Shown: positions 1 through 6,690, counted from the first letter of the stretch. The stretch is DNA of 11,216 nt from Bauldia sp. (GCA_020442095.1 JAGRKY010000131.1:260-11475), one strand, 5' to 3'. Numbers and translations: made by a program. Notes: generated from the sequence alone by a model not told the origin.

Positions 1-449
1 TAGCCGCGCTCGCGGCCGATCAGGCGGAAGCGACCGCCGTCGCCCTTCACCTTGTGATAGGCGAGGGCGATCTTGAGGCCAGTCTCGACCGACTCGGAGC
101 CCGAGTTGGTGAAGAAGACATGGTCGATGCCGGGCGGCATGTAGGTGACAAGCCGCGCCGCCAGCTCGAAGGCCTTCGGGTGGCCCATCTGGAAGGCCGG
201 CGCGTAGTCGAGCTCGCGGATCTGGGTGCTGACCGCGTCGGCGATGCCCTGGCGGCCGTGGCCGGCATTGACGCACCACAGCCCCGCCGTGCCGTCGAGA
301 ATCTGCCGGCCGTCGGCCGAGCGGTAATACATCCCCTCGGCGCCGACCAGCATCCTCGGCGCCTGCTTGAACTGCCGGTTCGCCGTGAACGGCATCCAGA
401 AGGCTTCGAGATTATTGGTGCTGCGTGCCGTGGTCGCGTCGTTGGCCAT
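1..449 (-). CDS. Class III omega-aminotransferase, beta-alanine:pyruvate type (N-terminal part, cut by window edge)
   Basis: This is the first 149 residues of a PLP-dependent aminotransferase. The family moves the amino group of an omega-amino acid such as beta-alanine to pyruvate, giving malonate semialdehyde and alanine in the cytosol. Visible landmarks are EAFWMPFTANRQFK (15-28), LDGTAGLWCVNAGHGR (51-66), LDYAPAFQMGHP (80-91) and the phosphate-binding stretch FFTNSGSESVE (112-122). They match the known beta-alanine:pyruvate transaminases in order and spacing. The ATG at 449 is supported by a GGGAGG ribosome binding site (complement of 458-463) eight bases upstream. The active-site lysine lies outside the window. 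A RutR-like operator lies about 95 bases upstream and rutR is the divergent neighbour, which fits the last step of reductive pyrimidine degradation. Another omega-amine substrate remains possible. Confidence 0.9.
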   Translation of the reverse strand, partial: MANDATTARSTNNLEAFWMPFTANRQFKQAPRMLVGAEGMYYRSADGRQILDGTAGLWCVNAGHGRQGIADAVSTQIRELDYAPAFQMGHPKAFELAARLVTYMPPGIDHVFFTNSGSESVETGLKIALAYHKVKGDGGRFRLIGRERG

Positions 450-478
450 GTCGTCAACCTCCCTCACTGTCGTGCAGG

Positions 479-498
479 TCGTCCGGGCCCCCGGACGA
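479..498. repeat. 20-bp palindrome in the aminotransferase leader
   Basis: The arms TCGTCCGGG (479-487) and CCCGGACGA (490-498) are perfect reverse complements around a CC centre. The site lies 30 to 49 bases upstream of the aminotransferase ATG. No T-run follows on either strand, so it is not a typical terminator. It could be a protein-binding palindrome or an mRNA hairpin of 8 bp with a four-base loop. I do not know the binding factor. Confidence 0.45.
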
Positions 499-543
499 TT
501 GCGTCAGCGGGCCTTTTCTTCTACGAGGAAACGGCGAGATTTC

Positions 544-559
544 CTGACCATTTGGTCAA
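544..559. promoter_or_regulatory. RutR-type operator
   Basis: The core TGACCA-TT-TGGTCA (545-558) is a perfect palindrome. With its flanks it matches the E. coli RutR consensus TTGACCAnnTGGTCAA at all specified positions except the first (C instead of T). A RutR homologue is encoded at 903-1550. The site is about 95 bases upstream of the aminotransferase start and about 345 bases upstream of rutR, so the aminotransferase promoter is the likelier target. On the minus strand the palindrome contains CTTGAC, a plausible alphaproteobacterial -35, but I see no good -10 at the expected distance. Binding is inferred. Confidence 0.75.
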
Positions 560-728
560 GGGAAACCTAGACAAGTTCCAGAGCCCGCTCAAGGGCCGTT
601 TTGGGGCTATTTGGTCGCTGGCGAGGCGTTCCGGCCCGGGAGGGAAGGCTGCTTGCAGGGTCTGTTTCGATGTTCGTCGCGATGAATGGCTTGCGCTCTT
701 CCTCTGTGCGTCTTCCGATCGAGCCGGT
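560..728. other. Intergenic stretch with no gene recognised
   Basis: This lies between the RutR-like operator and the palindromic repeat. Short open frames here give low-complexity arginine/serine-rich peptides without a ribosome binding site or a recognisable motif. It must hold or adjoin the rutR promoter, but I cannot point to convincing -35/-10 boxes. Confidence 0.4.
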
Positions 729-870
729 GCGTCCTTCGAGGCTCGGGCTTTGCCCTCGCACCTCAGGATGGCGAGGTGGGGTGTCTGATGCGAGGGGTTT
801 CTCTGCCGCGCCATTTACCGCGAACCCCGCCATCCTGAGGTGCTCCGCGGAGCGGAGCCTCGAAGGACGC
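729..870. repeat. Long imperfect inverted repeat, intergenic palindromic element of rhizobial type
   Basis: The left arm (729-773) starts GCGTCCTTCGAGGCTC and ends CACCTCAGGATGGCG. The right arm (828-870) is its reverse complement apart from a short central block. The 54 bases between the arms are not repeated. Elements containing CCTTCGAGG and CCTCAGGATGG are common between genes in Bradyrhizobium, Rhodopseudomonas and relatives; this is from memory, not a search. The right arm ends 32 bases before the rutR start, so codons read upstream of 903 belong to the repeat and not to rutR. A transcript through it could form a long stem. Confidence 0.75.
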
Positions 871-902
871 AGGCCGGTGCGCCGGCTGGCAGGGAGCGCC
901 CG

Positions 903-1550
903 ATGACGATGGCGACCGCCACGCCCCGTGCCGGGCAGACCCGCAAGCGCACCCGTATCCAGGCGGAGAACCAGGCCCGCATCCTCGACGCGGCGCTAGA
1001 GGTCTTCTCTACCTACGGCTATCGCGGCGCGACCGTCGACCAGATCGCCGAGGGCGCCGGCATGACCAAGCCGAACCTCCTCTATTATTTCCGCCGCAAG
1101 CAGGACATCTATCTCGCCGTCCTCAACCGGACGCTGGAGATGTGGCTGCAGCCGCTGGAGCATCTCGATGCCGCGGGCGACCCGGCCGCCGAGATCACCG
1201 CCTATATCGACCGCAAGCTGGAGCTCAGCCGCGACAACCCGGAAGCCTCGCGCCTCTTCGCCATGGAGATCATGCAGGGCGCGCCGATCCTCGGCTCGGT
1301 GTTGACCGGCCGGTTGCGCAAGCTGGTCGACGAGAAGGCGGCGGTGCTGAAGACCTGGATCGACGACGGCCGCCTCGCCCCGGTCGATCCCTATCACCTG
1401 ATCTTCATGATCTGGGCGACGACCCAGCATTATGCCGACTTCGAAACCCAGATCCGCGCCGTACTGGGCGCCAGAACCGCCCGCGCCGCCCACTTCGACA
1501 CCGCCAAGGAAACGCTGGAGCAGGTGTTTTTGCGGGGGGTGTTGGGGTGA
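903..1550 (+). CDS. rutR: RutR family TetR-type regulator of pyrimidine utilisation
   Basis: This is a 215-residue transcription factor. E. coli RutR is 212 residues and releases DNA on binding uracil. An N-terminal TetR helix-turn-helix spans about residues 25-70 (ATVDQIAEGAGMTKPNLLYYF at 43-63). The C-terminal ligand domain carries stretches nearly identical to E. coli RutR: EASRLFAMEIMQGAP (114-128), LIFMIWATTQHYADF (166-180) and the MWLQPL block with Trp81. The start at 903 has AGGGAG (891-896) six bases upstream and gives the family length. Reading from 840 would translate the upstream repeat. A RutR-type operator lies at 544-559 near the divergent aminotransferase. A 56-bp degenerate copy of bases 1371-1426 occurs at 2698-2753. 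The identification is firm; the ligand is taken from the family. Confidence 0.93.
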   Translation: MTMATATPRAGQTRKRTRIQAENQARILDAALEVFSTYGYRGATVDQIAEGAGMTKPNLLYYFRRKQDIYLAVLNRTLEMWLQPLEHLDAAGDPAAEITAYIDRKLELSRDNPEASRLFAMEIMQGAPILGSVLTGRLRKLVDEKAAVLKTWIDDGRLAPVDPYHLIFMIWATTQHYADFETQIRAVLGARTARAAHFDTAKETLEQVFLRGVLG

Positions 1551-1611
1551 GGATCTGGCTGCAGTGGATGAGGCCGCAGGCCCTTTGCGTTGGAGTCGCG
1601 ATGTGAATTGG

Positions 1612-1628
1612 GGAGGATTTAGTCCTCC
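1612..1628. other. Small hairpin at the 3' end of the AlbA_2 gene
   Basis: GGAGGA (1612-1617) and TCCTCC (1623-1628) form a 6-bp stem with a 5-base loop covering the stop codon region of the minus-strand gene, in the convergent gap after rutR. No T-run follows on either strand, so a terminator role is weak. Confidence 0.3.
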
Positions 1629-2587
1629 GGCCACTCAAGATCAGGCAGTCTTGAAATCCAGCCAGATCGGATATCCAAAGGCCAACGACGTCGACTTTGA
1701 AAGCCCGGTGCGCGTACGTCATAGGCGAACATGAGCAATACCGGGTCCATTCGGTCCATGAATTTTGAAGGAATGGTCGCCGTGATTGAGCCGGCCAAAA
1801 CCTGACTCTCTTTGAATACAGGAGCTTGCGAAGGTAGGCCTAATTCTCTCTTCAACACCATACATCTCCGTTTATAGAATTCTTCTTCGCCTCTTTGTGA
1901 TACGAATCCCTCTAGTCCGACGACGTTGATAACTCTGTCGAGATAAACAATAAGTTCAGCATATTCTGCTGGGCTTCTTGATAAATTGCGCACCAATATT
2001 TCAAGCGTAATCGGGTCCGAATCACCCTCATCTCTGTAGCGCGGCCGTATATAGCTCGCTGCACCTTCATTTTTCCCGTCCTGAAAGCGTGCGTCAACAG
2101 CAAGTTCTGGCTTTGTTGTCCGGCCCATAACGTCGCGGATCTCGTAGTCCGCCATCGGGACAGACGAAAAATTGTACCGTTTGTAATATTTTCTGTCGGG
2201 CGCTTGATGGCCGACTGAAGATTGTGGGATCGTTATTACATATGCGAAACTACTGTTATTCAGTTCGATTGGCTTAATAATAAAATTCATTCGAGGCTGG
2301 ACCCTCGATAGGAGTATTTGTTCGATCCACTCGCGATCGAGTATCGAACTTTTAGTTCCGGCATCGATTGCCTGCGGCTTGTGCTTTATTTCAGGAATTC
2401 CGTAGATTATTTGGCCGCCGGCCGCGTTGGCCATCGCGGAAACGTCTTTGCACAATTCGTCGATTTTTTTGCTTTCGCGGGCAAGAGCCTCCGAGGCCTT
2501 GTATTCAAGCGTAAGGCTTTCTTCAACGGCGTCTTGGACAAGCCTGTCGAGATCATCTCTGGATTCGAGCCGGAGGAATTCGGTCAT
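1619..2587 (-). CDS. Schlafen AlbA_2 domain protein with an unassigned C-terminal domain
   Basis: The protein has 322 residues. The N-terminal half has the AlbA_2 (Schlafen, formerly AAA_4) pattern: ESLTLEYKAS (23-32), DVSAMANAAGGQIIYGI (48-64) and YYKRYNFSSVPMADYEIRDVM (134-154). This fold binds nucleic acid or nucleotide in various regulators, nucleases and defence-associated proteins. Residues 160-322 look beta-rich and match no family I know. There is no signal peptide, membrane segment or helix-turn-helix. The start at 2587 has a G-rich tract about eight bases upstream. The gene is visibly AT-richer than its neighbours and uses codons such as ATA, AAT and TTA, which suggests transfer. 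A rutR fragment and a HigA relic flank its upstream side. The gene stands alone, and its function is unknown. Confidence 0.85.
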   Translation of the reverse strand: MTEFLRLESRDDLDRLVQDAVEESLTLEYKASEALARESKKIDELCKDVSAMANAAGGQIIYGIPEIKHKPQAIDAGTKSSILDREWIEQILLSRVQPRMNFIIKPIELNNSSFAYVITIPQSSVGHQAPDRKYYKRYNFSSVPMADYEIRDVMGRTTKPELAVDARFQDGKNEGAASYIRPRYRDEGDSDPITLEILVRNLSRSPAEYAELIVYLDRVINVVGLEGFVSQRGEEEFYKRRCMVLKRELGLPSQAPVFKESQVLAGSITATIPSKFMDRMDPVLLMFAYDVRAPGFQSRRRWPLDIRSGWISRLPDLEWPED

Positions 2588-2697
2588 GATGGGTACCCCC
2601 GCAGGACGAATGCCGAGAACGGAACCCGTATCCTACCTCACTTCGTTGCTGACGACGCGATTGGACTTGTTGGGACCCACGCCGAATCGAAGCCGGC

Positions 2698-2753
2698 CGG
2701 CTCGACCCGGCCGATCCCTATCACCCGATCTTCATGGTCCGGGCGACCACCCG
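2698..2753 (+). pseudogene. Degenerate fragment of rutR
   Basis: These 56 bases match rutR bases 1371-1426 at 48 positions by manual alignment, without gaps. Translated in the matching frame it reads RLDPADPYHPIFMVRATT against RLAPVDPYHLIFMIWATT in rutR. The similarity stops abruptly on both sides. The copy has the same orientation as rutR and lies beyond the AlbA_2 gene. It is therefore a direct repeat flanking that gene, although it does not reach the rutR 3' end as a clean gene-end integration would. It is a relic of a duplicated or second rutR-like gene. Confidence 0.75.
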
Positions 2754-2801
2754 GGCCTGTGTGTGGCTCGGACCATTAGCCGTCCTGAAACGCCGCAGCG
2801 T

Positions 2802-3010
2802 CTACGCCGCGCCGGCCGGCTTGACCCGCCGGGCGATCTCCTCGCCCTTCTCCCGTTCCACCACGGCGATTTCGTGCTGCCCCTGCAGGTCCAGCCAGAA
2901 TTGCGCCGCGTTGCCGAAATAGCGGCCTAGGCGACCGCCGTGCCGGCGCTGAGGTTTCGCGCGACGATCTCGTGCTTCAGAAGACGGCCGGGATGGGAAA
3001 CGGGCGTCAT
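2802..3010 (-). pseudogene. HigA-type antitoxin relic, internally deleted and out of frame
   Basis: Reading leftward from the ATG at 3010 gives a HigA-like start, MTPVSHPGRLLKHEIVAR, which continues to a stop near 2929. In another frame the C-terminal part follows at once: RLGRYFGNAAQFWLDLQGQ, then EREKGEEIARRV, ending at 2802. Full HigA antitoxins (about 95-100 residues) have an XRE-type helix-turn-helix between these two parts. Here roughly 35 residues are missing and the frame changes at the junction (about 2929-2940). I found no readable HigB toxin upstream (3011-3211 on the minus strand), where that partner would normally lie. The locus is therefore a dead addiction-module remnant. The deletion size is estimated from family knowledge. 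Confidence 0.8.
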
Positions 3011-3211
3011 AGTCTATCCCCTCCAATTGTCGGGGACGCAGCCGCCACAGATACTCCACACGCACAAACCGGAAAACAGGCTCTGTTCCCTGTCGCCGGG
3101 GCGCGCGTTCCGGGAGGTCATCCACGGGCGGCCCGCCGGCATCAGGCTCGGCGCCGAGATCGTGCCACCCCACCCGGTGACGCGGCCCCTCGACCGCTCT
3201 ATGAGCTGTCG

Positions 3212-3790
3212 ATGATGAATACATTTGTCTCCTCCCGGCGCGGGGCGGGGCAGGGCCGGCTGCTCCGCGACCGGGCCGCCCTGTTCAGCCACGTGGCGAT
3301 CTTCCTGCTGCTCGCCGGCGGGGTGGCGTTGCTTTTCCTGCAGGAGGAGATGCCGGACGGGGCGCCGGCGACCGAGGCCGGGCGGGCGGTGGTCATCGAC
3401 GGGGATTCGCTGCGGGTCGGTGAGCGGGAGATCCGCCTCTACGGCGTCGATGCGCCGGAATACGACCAGGTCTGCCGTGACGAGCGGGACGAGTCCTGGC
3501 CATGCGGCCGGGCGGCGCGGGACCGGATGAAGGCAATCGTCGGCGCGGCGCTCGTCTCCTGCGCCGGCAGCGCCCACGACAAATACGGGCGGACGCTTGC
3601 TGTCTGTTCGGCCGGCGCGATCGAGGATATCGGCGAAGAGATGGTGCGCGACGGATATGCGATCGGCAGCGGCGGCCGCTATGCGCTCGCCGAAGCGGAA
3701 GCGCGCGCCGCCGGCCTCGGCCTCTGGCGCGGGACCTTCGACACGCCGCGCGAATGGCGCGACAGCCACCCGCGCTACCAGTTCTTCTAG
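3212..3790 (+). CDS. Membrane-anchored thermonuclease-like (SNase/TNase) protein
   Basis: The protein has 192 residues. A short basic N-terminus is followed by a hydrophobic segment at about 24-43 ([20 protein letters not shown]), probably a signal anchor placing the enzyme outside the inner membrane. The staphylococcal nuclease domain starts near 58. VIDGDSL gives Asp63 and Asp65, [10 protein letters not shown] gives Arg75, Asp80 and Glu83, and DKYGRTLA gives Arg127. These correspond to S. aureus nuclease Asp19, Asp21, Arg35, Asp40, Glu43 and Arg87, so the calcium-dependent phosphodiesterase site looks intact. [16 protein letters not shown] (161-176) is the usual end of bacterial members. 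The start is uncertain: ATG at 3212 and 3215 both lack a strong ribosome binding site. The reading frame stays open upstream, but that part has no family similarity. Confidence 0.88.
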   Translation: MMNTFVSSRRGAGQGRLLRDRAALFSHVAIFLLLAGGVALLFLQEEMPDGAPATEAGRAVVIDGDSLRVGEREIRLYGVDAPEYDQVCRDERDESWPCGRAARDRMKAIVGAALVSCAGSAHDKYGRTLAVCSAGAIEDIGEEMVRDGYAIGSGGRYALAEAEARAAGLGLWRGTFDTPREWRDSHPRYQFF

Positions 3791-3996
3791 ACGAACCCGA
3801 CAGACGGGCCCGCGCGGGCGACACCGAACGGCCGGCGACGGCCACTTTTCGCCATGCCCCCGCTAATCCCCGGCTTCTCTCTCGATTCCCCCGGCTTCTC
3901 CCCAGATGGCCTTCAAGCTTCGGTGGGCGCCCGCCGGTAGACCAGCATCACTGGCCGGAACCACCCGGCTGCAACCCGAAAACAGGAGAGAAGACA

Positions 3997-4224
3997 ATGC
4001 CGCTCGTTACCATCGAAGTGATCAAGGACGTGTTCACCGCCCCGCAGAAGCAGGACCTCATCGAGAAGGTCACCGACGCCATGGTGTCGGTCGAGGGCGA
4101 AGCGATGCGTGGAGTGACCTGGGTCCGCGTCCAGGAGATCGAGCAGGGCGACTGGGGCATCGGCGGCAAGACGCTGACCGCCGCCGACATCCACGCGATG
4201 GCCAGCAGCCGCGACGCCGCCTGA
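3997..4224 (+). CDS. 4-oxalocrotonate tautomerase family protein
   Basis: This is a 75-residue protein beginning [14 protein letters not shown]. After removal of Met, Pro2 would be the N-terminal catalytic base of the tautomerase superfamily. The beta-alpha-beta layout is usual: strand 2-9, helix about 14-32 ([20 protein letters not shown]), strand 39-47 (GVTWVRVQE). The length fits the 4-OT subfamily (60-80 residues). AGGAG (3984-3988) sits eight bases before the ATG. The family interconverts enol and keto forms of small acids; some members dehalogenate or decarboxylate. The substrate here is unknown. It lies 99 bases upstream of an exported cupin gene in the same direction, with a strong hairpin in between. 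Confidence 0.88.
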   Translation: MPLVTIEVIKDVFTAPQKQDLIEKVTDAMVSVEGEAMRGVTWVRVQEIEQGDWGIGGKTLTAADIHAMASSRDAA

Positions 4225-4231
4225 CCCACGC

Positions 4232-4264
4232 TGCCCGCCCGCCGGTGCGGCCGGCGAGCGGGCA
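4232..4264 (+). other. GC-rich hairpin between tautomerase and cupin genes
   Basis: TGCCCGC (4232-4238) pairs with GCGGGCA (4258-4264), and CGCCGG (4240-4245) pairs with CCGGCG (4251-4256). One C/A mismatch lies between the two blocks and the loop has five bases. No T-run follows, so full rho-independent termination is unlikely. It could stabilise the upstream message or act as a partial terminator. Confidence 0.5.
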
Positions 4265-4323
4265 TCCCGATACCCGAAACATCACGGCCATCCCGGCCAC
4301 ACCAGAAATCATGGAGACCGATC

Positions 4324-4800
4324 ATGTTCAGGATCAGACGCCTTTCGACTTCCAGCCTCGCACTCCTCGCCCTCGGCCTTGCCGGGACCGCGGCAGCCGC
4401 CGCCGACTCGCCGGCCGCGATGGCGCCCGGCGCGATGATGTGGGGCGACGCCCCGCCGGTGCTGCCGCCGGGGGCCAAGATCGCCGTGCTCTCCGGCAAC
4501 CCGATGGCTGAAGGACTCTTCGTCCTGCGCCTGAAGTTCCCGGCGGGCTACGAGGTGCCGGCGCATTTCCATTCGGGCGCCGAGCTGATCACCGTCGTTT
4601 CGGGCAATTTCGGCGTCGGCCACGGCGACAAGCTTGACCGTGTGATGGGCACGATCCTGCCGGTCGGCGGCTTCGTCGAAATGCCGGCGGGTCATCATCA
4701 CTTCGCCTGGGCGGAGACCGAAACCGTGGTCCAGATCCACGGCCCCGGCCCCTTCGACATCACCTACATCGACCCGGCCGACAATCCGGTCACACAGTAG
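4324..4800 (+). CDS. Exported single-domain cupin protein
   Basis: The protein has 158 residues. A signal peptide at about 1-26 (basic MFRIRR, then SLALLALGLAG, then an alanine-rich cleavage region) sends it to the periplasm. The cupin barrel shows motif 1 as PAHFHSGAELITVVSG (79-94), with His81, His83 and Glu87 as metal ligands. Motif 2 is GFVEMPAGHHHFAW (116-129), with a His of 124-126 as the fourth ligand. GGAG (4313-4316) is seven bases before the ATG. Such proteins may be enzymes or metal/ligand binders; nothing here fixes the reaction. The same-direction tautomerase gene is 99 bases upstream. Confidence 0.85.
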   Translation: MFRIRRLSTSSLALLALGLAGTAAAAADSPAAMAPGAMMWGDAPPVLPPGAKIAVLSGNPMAEGLFVLRLKFPAGYEVPAHFHSGAELITVVSGNFGVGHGDKLDRVMGTILPVGGFVEMPAGHHHFAWAETETVVQIHGPGPFDITYIDPADNPVTQ

Positions 4801-4822
4801 TGACGCTCTTGCGGCTGAAAGG

Positions 4823-4866
4823 CCCGGCGAGCCCTGTCGGAAGGTTTCCGGCGGTGGCTTGCCGGG
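4823..4866. terminator. Long hairpin between convergent genes, possible bidirectional terminator
   Basis: CCCGGCGAGCC (4823-4833) pairs with GGCTTGCCGGG (4856-4866), with one G-T pair. Inside it CGGAA (4838-4842) and TTCCG (4846-4850) form a second stem. It lies between the stop of the cupin gene (4800) and the stop of the convergent regulator (4894). Only short T-runs follow on either strand, so intrinsic termination is plausible rather than certain. Confidence 0.5.
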
Positions 4867-4893
4867 TTCACCTGTCGGAGCGGGGCGCGGTCG

Positions 4894-6515
4894 CTACTCC
4901 TCGTAGCCGGCCTTGCGCAGCCCTTCCATCAGGTGCTCGAAATCGTCCGGCGCCGCGTTCCACTTGTTCAGGTCGGCGCTGGCCGAGAAGTCCGGCTTTA
5001 TCGCGTAGGCACGCGCCAGCGATTCGGCCGCCTCCTCCTTGCGCCCCATCTGGCCGTAGGCCGCCGCCTTGAGCATGTGTATCCAGTGGAATTCGGGATA
5101 CCCGGCCCGCTCCATGTCGGCGATCGTCTCGGCATATTCGCCGCGGTCATAGTGGTAGCGGGCGAAGCTGAAATGGTACCAGCCGGGATGCAGCGGGTTG
5201 AGCTGCTGGGCCTGCCGCGACAGGTCGTGGCCGCGCTGGAATTCCCCCATGAACGCGAAGAAGTGGCCGATATCGGCGAGGATTTCCGGATCGTTGGGAT
5301 TGAGGGTGAGGGCGATCTGCGCCTCGGCCCGGAACTTGTCGTTCTCGCGCCGGAAGAAATGGACGATCGCCAGCCAGCAATGGGCATAGGCGTTTTGCGG
5401 GTCGAGCTGGACGGCCTTCTGCGCCTCGGCGAGCGCCCGCCCGATCGAGTCCGGCCGCGGATTGCTGTCGAAGCGGTATTCGGCGAGGTAGACGTTGGCC
5501 AGCAGCGCGTGGGCATCGGCGGAGGTCGGATCGAGGGCGACCGCCTTCTCCAGCAGGTCGCGCGCTTCGGCATGCAGCTCCGGCGTCAGCATGGCCGTGT
5601 AGCGGCGGGCCCGCAGCATGCACTCATAGGCGTCGAGCTCGGCCGGGTTCTTGGTCATCGCCCGCTGCAGGGCGACGTCCTGGAGCGTCACCCCGAGCTT
5701 CGAGGCGATCGTCCGGGTGAGGTCGTCCTGGAGCTCGAAGATGTCGCCGAAATCCCGGTCGAGCGCTCTGCCCACAGATGCAGGCCGCTGGTGGCGTCGA
5801 CGAGCTGGACCGAGATCCGGACCCGCCCGGCAGCGCGGCGAACGCTGCCCTGGACGATGAAGCCGACGCCGAGCTCCGTCGCCAGCTCTATCGGAACGAT
5901 GCGACGGTCCTTGAGATGGAATGTCGTCGACCGGGCGATGACCAGAAGGTCGCGGAACCGCGCCAGATTCGTGATGATGTCCTCGGTCAGGCCGTCGGCG
6001 AAATATTCGTCGCCCTCGGCGCTGAGATTCTCGAAGGGCAGGACGGCGAGGCGCGGTTTCTTGCCGTGGTTGGCGACCGGCGTCGCCGGGACGCCATTGG
6101 CCGCCGCGCTGGCCGGGGCGGGTTCGGGCCCCGGCATCGCGGCGCCGTTCGCGCCGCTTTGCGTGGTTTCGGGTGGCGGCGGCGCGCCCGTCGATTCCGC
6201 CGGATCCTGGATCGAAACCGGGGCAAGGAACTGGAAGCCACGCGCCCGGACCGTGCGGATGTAACGCTGGTCATCGCCGCTGTCGTCCAGCGCCTTCCTT
6301 GCCGATTTCACACAGCTTGCCACCGTGGCGTCGGAGACGATCCGGCCATTCCAGACGCCGTCGATCACCTCTTCGCGGCTAAGGACGCGTCCGGCATTGC
6401 GCGAAAGGAACGCGATCAGGTCGAAAACCAGCGGTTCGACCGGGCGAGGCACACCATCGTGCCGTAGCTCATATTTTTCCGTATCGATCTCGAAGCCATC
6501 GAAACGGTAAAGCAT
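4894..6515 (-). pseudogene. Winged-helix / TolB-like / TPR regulator, broken by a single-base deletion
   Basis: With the frame repaired the protein has about 540 residues. Residues 1-97 are an OmpR/CadC-type winged helix (LVFDLIAFLSRNAGRVLSRE, SDATVASCVKSARKAL, RTVRARGFQF). A Pro/Ala-rich linker runs to about 150. A TolB-like domain follows (LAVLPFENLSAEGDEYFADG, 156-175). TPR repeats occupy about 315-522. This family is often labelled adenylate cyclase, but no cyclase domain is present. The break lies where relatives read AERYDRD: the minus strand has CGC-TC-GAC, lacking one base between 5762 and 5761. The first frame runs on into an unrelated serine-rich tail (to 5688). The second frame carries DRDFGDIFELQDDL and the TPRs without defect. 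The start at 6515 has GAGGGAA (complement of 6522-6528) six bases upstream. A sequencing error is possible. No hydrophobic anchor is seen. Confidence 0.85.
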
Positions 6516-6531
6516 GCGGGGTTCCCTCGCG

Positions 6532-6542
6532 CCTGAATCAGG
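6532..6542. promoter_or_regulatory. Short palindrome just upstream of the regulator start
   Basis: CCTGA-A-TCAGG is a perfect 11-bp palindrome, 17 bases upstream of the ATG at 6515. Its position suits an autoregulatory operator or a small leader hairpin, but palindromes this short also occur by chance. Confidence 0.25.
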
Positions 6543-6551
6543 AATGCTAGT

Positions 6552-6690
6552 GCAATCCCCGGCTCCAATCCAGCAACCATCCCTTTCGCAAAGACCGGGC
6601 AATCCCCCTGAAATGCCCACGCAATCTCTATGTGGCCTGCAAGCAGCGCGGGCCGGTATCGGCGATGGTGGCTCATCGACGGGACGCAAT
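6552..6690. repeat. Cluster of GCAATC direct repeats in a divergent promoter region
   Basis: GCAATC occurs at 6552-6557, 6599-6604, 6621-6626 and 6685-6690, with a CCAATC variant at 6565-6570. The first and second copies extend to the exact 9-mer GCAATCCCC. All lie in the 206-bp gap between the divergent regulator (start 6515) and the small gene (start 6722). OmpR/CadC-type winged helices bind direct repeats, so these are candidate sites for the adjacent regulator. That link is inference. Confidence 0.4.

Noticed and set aside
840..902. Upstream start for rutR
   Set aside because: This stretch is the right arm of the palindromic repeat plus spacer; the ATG at 903 has a good ribosome binding site and gives the family length.
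1427..2697. A complete integrative element in the rutR 3' end
   Set aside because: The rutR copy does not include the gene's 3' end, and no integrase or attachment-site core was found.
2972..3211. Upstream start for the nuclease gene
   Set aside because: The added 80 residues overlap the HigA relic and have no similarity to secreted nucleases; the membrane anchor follows the ATG at 3212.
2802..3224. Minus-strand 140-codon frame taken as one protein
   Set aside because: Only its C-terminal 40 or so residues match HigA; the true HigA start lies in a different frame at 3010, so this frame is a chance join through a deleted gene.
3014..3769. Minus-strand open frame opposite the nuclease gene
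   Set aside because: The plus strand encodes an intact SNase catalytic site; the antisense product has no family features.
5688..5762. Programmed ribosomal frameshift in the TPR regulator
   Set aside because: No slippery heptamer or following structure is evident, and the fault is best explained by loss of one base in a Tyr codon.
4933..6264. Long plus-strand open frame (443 codons) opposite the TPR regulator
   Set aside because: It is antisense to clear winged-helix, TolB-like and TPR coding sequence, has no recognisable domain, and is explained by high-GC codon bias.
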